Source: Gellertiella hungarica
GTDB taxonomy: Bacteria; Pseudomonadota; Alphaproteobacteria; Rhizobiales; Rhizobiaceae
Assembly: GCF_014197145.1 (NCBI RefSeq)
Contig: NZ_JACIEZ010000002.1
Coordinates: 62,001-126,000, forward strand
DNA length: 64,000 nt
Direction of reading: 5' to 3'
A program made the translations under genes and the position numbers. This document shows positions 59,611 through 64,000 of this stretch, one piece after another. How positions within the stretch are numbered: the first letter of the stretch is position 1; each line of letters starts with the position of its first letter. The notes beneath the pieces were generated by a model. The model was not told where the DNA came from. It worked only from the letters and a program-made list of their open reading frames with translations, and did no database searches.

Positions 59611-61074
59611 ATGACAAAGGGATCTGGTTCGGGCATGGATGGGCGAGAGTCAGCGGGAGTTGCGGCAGGTGCGCCGCGCCGGAAGGCTTTCCGCAGCCTT
59701 TCCGCCAAGCTTCTGGGGCTCACCATCCTCTTCGTGCTTCTGGCCGAAGTGCTGATCTTCGTGCCGTCCGTCTCCACGATGCGTCTGCGTTGGCTGAACG
59801 ACCGGCTGAGTGCCGCCGCTGCCGCGGGCATCGTCATCGATGCCCTTCAGCCGGCAGACCTGCCCGAGAAGGCCCGGAACGAAACGCTGATGGCGGCCGG
59901 TGCGCGGGCGATCGCGCTTCGCCGCCAGGGTCAGTCCCAGCTTCTCGCGGCAAGCCCCATAGACCAGCCGATCGAAGGGGTTTTCGATCTTGGCAATACC
60001 CAGCCATTCGATGCCATGGGGGAGGCGGTGTGGACGCTGCTTTTCGGCGGGAACCGTCTGATCCGCGCCTTCGGGCCCGTCGGGGATAGCCACATGATCA
60101 TCGACATGGTGCTCGACGAAACCGCGCTGCGACAGGCGATGCTCGTCTATTCCCGCAACGTGGCGCTGCTCTCCATCCTGATCTCGCTGATTACCTCGAC
60201 GCTGATCTTCTTCGCCATCGACCGCCTCATGATCAGGCGCATCCGGCGGCTGACGCTGAACATGCAGACCTTCGCCCGCAACCCCTCCGATCCGTCCGCC
60301 GTGCTGGTGCCCGAGACGGGTGCGGACGAGCTTGCTCTTGCCGGCCGTCATCTCGCCAGCATGCAGTCGGACATGCAGGCGACGCTTTCGCAACAGAAGA
60401 CTCTGGCCGAACTCGGGCTTGCCGTCTCCAAGATCAATCATGACATGCGCAACATTCTGGCGACCGCGCAGCTTCTGTCCGACCGGCTGACGGATGTGGA
60501 CGACCCGATGGTGAAATCCTTCGCGCCGAAGCTGATCCGGACCCTCGACAGGGCTGTGGGCTACACGAGCGAGGTTCTCGCCTATGGCCAGATGGCGGAA
60601 TCGGTGCCGCGCCGGACGCGCCTTGCCCTGCTCCCGCTTGTGCAGGAGGTCCGGGACAATCTCGGCCTGGATCCGCAAGGTCCCATCCGCTTCGTCGATT
60701 CGATTGACCCCGCGCTCGAGATCGATGCCGATGGCGAGCAGCTGTTCCGGGTCCTGCACAATCTCTGCCGCAATGCGCATCAGGCCCTGGCCTCAATGGG
60801 CGGCGGCTCGGATCTCGTGATCGAGGTCTCGGCAAGCCGGGATGGGCAGGGCGTCCGGCTGATCATCGACGACACCGGACCGGGAATGCCGGCGAAAGCG
60901 CGCGAGAATCTCTTCCTCGCCTTCCGGGGGGCGGCTCGCAGCGGGGGAACCGGTCTCGGCCTCGCCATCGCGCGGGATCTGGTGATCGCCCATGGCGGCA
61001 CCATCGGCCTGGTGGAGAAGGACAGCCGGGGCACCCGATTCAGCATCTACATCCCGGACAGGCCCGGCGCCTAA
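59611..61074 (+). CDS. Membrane sensor histidine kinase
   Basis: A 487-aa HisKA-type kinase. Membrane segments lie at about 34-52 and 184-203 around a periplasmic domain of about 130 residues, followed by HAMP, His277 in the H-box INHDMRN, an N-box CRNAHQAL, G1 DDTGPGMP and G2 GGTGLGLAIA. The H-box differs from the usual HELRTP/HDIRTP. ATG 59611 follows GGGAGGGG. It is divergent from rpmH and has no adjacent response regulator, so it is an orphan here. The signal is unknown. Confidence 0.88.
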   Translation: MTKGSGSGMDGRESAGVAAGAPRRKAFRSLSAKLLGLTILFVLLAEVLIFVPSVSTMRLRWLNDRLSAAAAAGIVIDALQPADLPEKARNETLMAAGARAIALRRQGQSQLLAASPIDQPIEGVFDLGNTQPFDAMGEAVWTLLFGGNRLIRAFGPVGDSHMIIDMVLDETALRQAMLVYSRNVALLSILISLITSTLIFFAIDRLMIRRIRRLTLNMQTFARNPSDPSAVLVPETGADELALAGRHLASMQSDMQATLSQQKTLAELGLAVSKINHDMRNILATAQLLSDRLTDVDDPMVKSFAPKLIRTLDRAVGYTSEVLAYGQMAESVPRRTRLALLPLVQEVRDNLGLDPQGPIRFVDSIDPALEIDADGEQLFRVLHNLCRNAHQALASMGGGSDLVIEVSASRDGQGVRLIIDDTGPGMPAKARENLFLAFRGAARSGGTGLGLAIARDLVIAHGGTIGLVEKDSRGTRFSIYIPDRPGA

Positions 61075-61168
61075 TTTCTGGCTGAGGGTAACCGGTTGTA
61101 AAATAAAAGCAAATTTCCTCCCTTCGAAAATCTCGCGGTCAAAATGGCACTTTTTTGAAGAAAGTCTC

Positions 61169-61196
61169 TTGCATTCGGGGGGTAACCGATTTAGAG
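61169..61196 (+). promoter_or_regulatory. Candidate promoter for tRNA-Arg
   Basis: TTGCAT (61169-61174), 16 bases, TTAGAG (61191-61196), which would start transcription about 25-30 bases before the tRNA. The nonamer GGGTAACCG occurs in this spacer (61180-61188) and also at 61086-61094. Confidence 0.3.
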
Positions 61197-61229
61197 GATC
61201 GCCACGCAAGCGGTTCCGCCGCACGGCAC

Positions 61230-61306
61230 GCACCCGTAGCTCAGCTGGATAGAGCACCAGACTACGAATCTGGGGGTCAGGAGTTCGAATCTCTTCGGGT
61301 GCGCCA
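61230..61306 (+). tRNA. tRNA-Arg (anticodon ACG)
   Basis: A complete 77-nt cloverleaf. The acceptor stem is GCACCCG with CGGGTGC and discriminator G. The D-arm carries AGCTCAGCTGGATAGAGC. The anticodon stem is CCAGA/TCTGG with loop CTACGAA, which places ACG as the anticodon. The T-arm contains GTTCGAATC, and CCA is encoded at 61304-61306. ACG is converted to ICG by TadA and reads CGU/CGC/CGA. tRNA 3' ends are frequent integration sites, but no integrase is seen here. Confidence 0.97.
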
Positions 61307-61667
61307 TTTCCCCTCTTTCATAATTCGCTGCATGGTGCGCTTGAGGCTTCTTGTCTCAGCTCGCTTCCACAGCTGGCGTCTGCATGCCGGTATTGCGGGA
61401 AGCAGCCGGCGCAGGGCGAGCCGTCGCCCCGTCTGACGGTCACGCGATCCCGGACGAAATGCCCGATCCTTCTGTCGCGGATGGAGGCGCGGGGCGCACG
61501 CATCAGAATCCGGGTGGATTGATCTCCGTCCTCCAGGACATGCGGAAAAATCTTTTCCATTAATGTCTATAAAAAAGATAGAAAAACTGTAATTCCAGTC
61601 CCGTTCTGCCATTCTGCTGGCATCGAAACCCGGTGACGCCGGTCACCCGTTGCTAGCGAGGATATCC
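61307..61667. other. 361-base region with no recognised gene, holding the sfnB-side control region
   Basis: Short open frames exist on both strands (for example 61318-61560 minus and 61351-61563 plus), but none resembles a known protein and none has a convincing ribosome site. The right part turns AT-rich (61553-61590, with an imperfect CTAT/ATAG inverted repeat), which suits a promoter. It ends with the palindrome at 61632-61647 and the ribosome site of the first sfnB-like gene. Confidence 0.6.
61632..61647. promoter_or_regulatory. Palindrome upstream of the sfnB-like genes (possible operator)
   Basis: GGTGAC (61632-61637) and GTCACC (61642-61647) are perfect inverted copies with a GCCG spacer, 20 bases before the start codon and downstream of the AT-rich presumed promoter. 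This is a good position for a repressor site or a leader hairpin. No regulator gene is in view. Confidence 0.4.
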
Positions 61668-62936
61668 ATGGGAAGCCTGAACGAAACCAGGATTGATTAT
61701 TCCGTCCATCCCCGAGTGAATTCGACCGATCCGGTTCCGCCGCGGCCGCGCCCGTCGGTACCCGCACATGTCATCTCCTCCGATCAGGAAGCGATCGAGG
61801 TTGCCGAAGGGCTGGCCGCCCGCTTCCGGGAAGGCGCAGCGCTTCGGGATCGGGAAGGGCTTCTTCCCATCGCCGAGCTGGATGCCTATTCCCAGTCGGG
61901 CCTGTGGAGCATCAACGTGCCGAAGGCCTATGGCGGCCCGGAAGTATCCTATGCGACCCTCGCCCGTGTCATCGCCATCATCGCTGCCGCCGACCCGGCG
62001 ATTGCGCAGATCACCCAGAACCACCTCGCCATCGTCGCGACGGTCGATCTCGACGGGACGGAAGAGCAGAAGAGGTTGTTTTTCGGCCAGGCGCTGGCCG
62101 GGCTGCGCTATGGCAATGCCTTCTCCGAGCTGAAGAGCAAGACGGTCGCCGCCTTCGAGACGAAGGTGCATTTCGATGGCGATGAGGCCGTGGTGAACGG
62201 AGAGAAATTCTACACCACCGGTGCGCTTCTTTCCCACATCGTGCCCATCGTCGGCGTGGACGAGGCTGGCCAAGGCTGGCTTGTCTTTGCCGATCGGGAT
62301 CAGCCCGGGCTGACGGTCACCAACAACTGGTCGAGCTTCGGGCAGCGCACCACCGCGTCCGGTTCGGTGCGCATCGAGAATGTGCGGGTGCCGAAGGTGC
62401 GGGCGCTCAAGGTCACGTCCTTCGACCATCCGACGGTGGGTGGACCGGTCTCGCAGATCATCCAGTCTGCCATCGATGCGGGCATTGCCCGCGGTGCCAT
62501 CGATGACACCATCGCCTTCGTCTCGACGCTCAGCCGCCCCTGGATCGACAGCGGCAAGGACAAGGCCGGCGAAGATCTGTTCACCATCGCCGCCATCGGC
62601 GATCTGAAGATCCGGCTGCATGCGGCGGAGGCACTGCTCGATATCGCCGGTCGGGCCATCGATGCGGCGCGGGCGGACTCGACCCTCGAGAAAGTCTCCA
62701 ATGCGACCGTCCGGACGGCGGAATCCAAGGTTCTCACCACGGAGATCGCCATCCTCGCCACCAACAAGCTCTTCGAGCTTGCCGGCACCCGCTCGACGCT
62801 CGCCGAACATGGTCTCGACCGGCACTGGCGCAACGCCCGGGTCCACACCTTGCATGATCCGGTCCGCTGGAAATTCTTCCATGTGGGCAACTGGTACCTG
62901 AACGGCACGCATCCGCCGCGCCATGCGTGGAACTGA
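61668..62936 (+). CDS. SfnB-like acyl-CoA-dehydrogenase-fold flavin oxidoreductase
   Basis: A 422-aa protein of the acyl-CoA dehydrogenase fold, closest in pattern to SfnB/DszC-type FMNH2-dependent enzymes of organosulfur use. Landmarks are the N-terminal VAEGLAARFREGAALRDREG, LWSINVPKAYGGPEVSYA and NNWSSFGQRTTASGSV. It lacks an obvious fatty-acyl-CoA active-site Glu context. ATG 61668 follows GAGGA. It is followed after 10 bases by a second homologue. The likely role is release of sulfur from sulfones or sulfonates under sulfur limitation (family inference). Confidence 0.82.
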   Translation: MGSLNETRIDYSVHPRVNSTDPVPPRPRPSVPAHVISSDQEAIEVAEGLAARFREGAALRDREGLLPIAELDAYSQSGLWSINVPKAYGGPEVSYATLARVIAIIAAADPAIAQITQNHLAIVATVDLDGTEEQKRLFFGQALAGLRYGNAFSELKSKTVAAFETKVHFDGDEAVVNGEKFYTTGALLSHIVPIVGVDEAGQGWLVFADRDQPGLTVTNNWSSFGQRTTASGSVRIENVRVPKVRALKVTSFDHPTVGGPVSQIIQSAIDAGIARGAIDDTIAFVSTLSRPWIDSGKDKAGEDLFTIAAIGDLKIRLHAAEALLDIAGRAIDAARADSTLEKVSNATVRTAESKVLTTEIAILATNKLFELAGTRSTLAEHGLDRHWRNARVHTLHDPVRWKFFHVGNWYLNGTHPPRHAWN

Positions 62937-62946
62937 GGGGGCTGCC

Positions 62947-64000
62947 ATGACGGAAAACGACCGCAGGCTCCACCGACAGGCCGCCCTGGTCAAGGGGCGG
63001 CCGGCGCCGCACATCGCGCCACGCCAGAAGGAGGCGCATCGCATCCGCGACGATGCGGAGGCCATCGCCATTGCCAGGGAGCTTGCCCGCGACTTTGCCG
63101 CGGGTGCCGTTGAACGCGACCGGGAACGTCGCCTGCCGCTCGACGAAATCGAGCGCTTCTCGCAATCGGGACTGTGGGCCATCACCGTGCCGAAAGAATA
63201 TGGCGGGGCGGGGGTCTCGGCGGCGACACTGGCCGAGGTGACGGCGATCATATCGGCGGCGGACAGCTCGATCGGGCAGATCCCGCAGAACCATTTCTAC
63301 ATGGTGGAAGCCCTCCGTCTGGCGGGGAGCGAGGAACAGAAGCGGCACTATTTCAAGCGGATCCTCAAGGGCGACCGGCTGGGCAACGCCTTCACCGAAA
63401 TTGGCACCCGGACACCGGTGGATTTTCGCACCCGCTTCGCGGAGAGGGATGGGCGGCTGCTGCTCAACGGGCAGAAGTTCTATGCCACCGGCTCGCTCTT
63501 TGCGCATGTCGTCGTGGCCGTCGCCAAGGACGCCGCAGACCGTGTCCACATCGTCTTCATCGACCGGCAGACGCCCGGACTTGACCTCGTCGACGACTGG
63601 TCGTCCTTCGGCCAGCGTTCGACGGGAAGCGGCACCGTCACCTTCGACGAGGTGGAGATCGAACCCTTCCAGGTAGTGGATCACGACGGTGTCTTCGAAC
63701 GGCCGACGCCGATGGGGCCGCTGGCACAGATCATCCATGCGGCGGTCCAGGTCGGGATTGCCCGCGGTGCTCTGGAAGAGACGGTCGCCTATGTCCGGGC
63801 GCATGCGCGGCCCTTCTTCGAGCTCGACATCGAGCACGGCTATGAGGATCCTCATTCCATCCATGCCCTGGGCGACGTCGCAATCCGGGTTCATGCGGCG
63901 GAGGCGCTTCTGGCACGCGCCGGCGCCTTCCTGGACAGGGCGACAGCAGCTCCCGACGAAGCCACGGTCGCCGCGGCTTCCATCGCGGTTGCGGAAGTGA
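62947..64000 (+). CDS. Second SfnB-like flavin oxidoreductase (cut by right window edge)
   Basis: The open frame starts at ATG 62947 behind GAGGGGGC and runs off the window with about 351 codons present. It parallels the upstream protein along its length: LPLDEIERFSQSGLWAITVP, YGGAGVSAATLAEV, GQKFYATGSLFAHVVV and DDWSSFGQRSTGSGTV. The two are therefore tandem paralogues, diverged well beyond a recent duplication. The usual partners (an NADH:FMN reductase, ABC transporter or LuxA-like monooxygenase) would be expected to the right of the window. Confidence 0.82.
   Translation, partial: MTENDRRLHRQAALVKGRPAPHIAPRQKEAHRIRDDAEAIAIARELARDFAAGAVERDRERRLPLDEIERFSQSGLWAITVPKEYGGAGVSAATLAEVTAIISAADSSIGQIPQNHFYMVEALRLAGSEEQKRHYFKRILKGDRLGNAFTEIGTRTPVDFRTRFAERDGRLLLNGQKFYATGSLFAHVVVAVAKDAADRVHIVFIDRQTPGLDLVDDWSSFGQRSTGSGTVTFDEVEIEPFQVVDHDGVFERPTPMGPLAQIIHAAVQVGIARGALEETVAYVRAHARPFFELDIEHGYEDPHSIHALGDVAIRVHAAEALLARAGAFLDRATAAPDEATVAAASIAVAEV

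Noticed and set aside
61318-61560. 80-codon minus-strand frame after tRNA-Arg as an integrase remnant
   Set aside because: No tyrosine-recombinase motif (R..HxxR..Y) and no similarity to any family I know.

Overview
The window is a gene-dense, GC-rich piece of an alphaproteobacterial chromosome, most likely from the Rhizobiaceae (Sinorhizobium/Rhizobium/Agrobacterium/Shinella relatives). The evidence is the gene set and order. The run olsB - (LysR) - malic enzyme - mutS - glnD - murJ - trpS - usp - nifU-like - tsaB - rimI - mur - olsA - miaB - phoH-like - ybeY - corC-like - lnt - praR - metK - trmB matches the arrangement I remember from Sinorhizobium meliloti. A Mur-type Fur protein, a PraR-type HTH regulator, DUF1150 and a DUF1127-like protein are also typical of this family. 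Nearly everything is chromosomal housekeeping. I see no transposase, integrase, phage gene, CRISPR array or restriction system.

Layout. 1-1823 (minus): lptC-lptA-lptB, the LPS export genes, with lptB running off the left edge. 2025-8711 (plus): sppA, ihfB and a LapA-domain protein, then an overlapping group of rRNA methyltransferase, SpoU-type RNA methyltransferase and lspA, then a large hybrid histidine kinase. 8802-25877: ornithine-lipid genes olsB and olsA bracket DNA repair (mutS), nitrogen signalling (glnD), lipid II flipping (murJ), tRNA charging (trpS), Fe-S assembly, t6A synthesis (tsaB), rimI and mur. On the minus strand inside this block are the malic enzyme and a small DUF1127-like gene. 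25942-34625 (plus): miaB, phoH-like, ybeY, corC-like, lnt, praR, metK, trmB. 34642-43189: a heat-shock pair (hsp20 and DUF1150), a nucleoside hydrolase, a membrane chemoreceptor, ribokinase, rmuC and a globin-coupled soluble chemoreceptor. 43282-48380: def-fmt-truA facing a membrane protein, dapE and dapD. 48520-55190: a mixed segment with a LOG protein, an EF-hand protein, a HAD nucleotidase, an EamA transporter, argB, and an ECF sigma / anti-sigma / fasciclin cassette. 55193-59341 (minus): engB, an EamA transporter, yidC, rnpA, rpmH. 59611-64000 (plus): a histidine kinase, tRNA-Arg(ACG) and two tandem SfnB-like flavin oxidoreductases, the second cut by the right edge.

The most interesting non-housekeeping items are these. 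(1) A SigK/RskA-like sigma and anti-sigma pair sits next to a secreted fasciclin-domain protein that has an ECF-looking promoter; this resembles the mycobacterial SigK-RskA-MPT70/83 system. (2) A heat-shock promoter plus a ROSE-like RNA thermometer lie in front of hsp20. (3) The 3' end of lnt has visibly lower GC than the rest of the gene. (4) A hybrid kinase carries one degenerate and one intact receiver. (5) A periplasmic EF-hand protein has a His/Met-rich centre. (6) A perfect 6+6 palindrome lies directly in front of the sfnB-like genes. None of these is proven here to be a new system.
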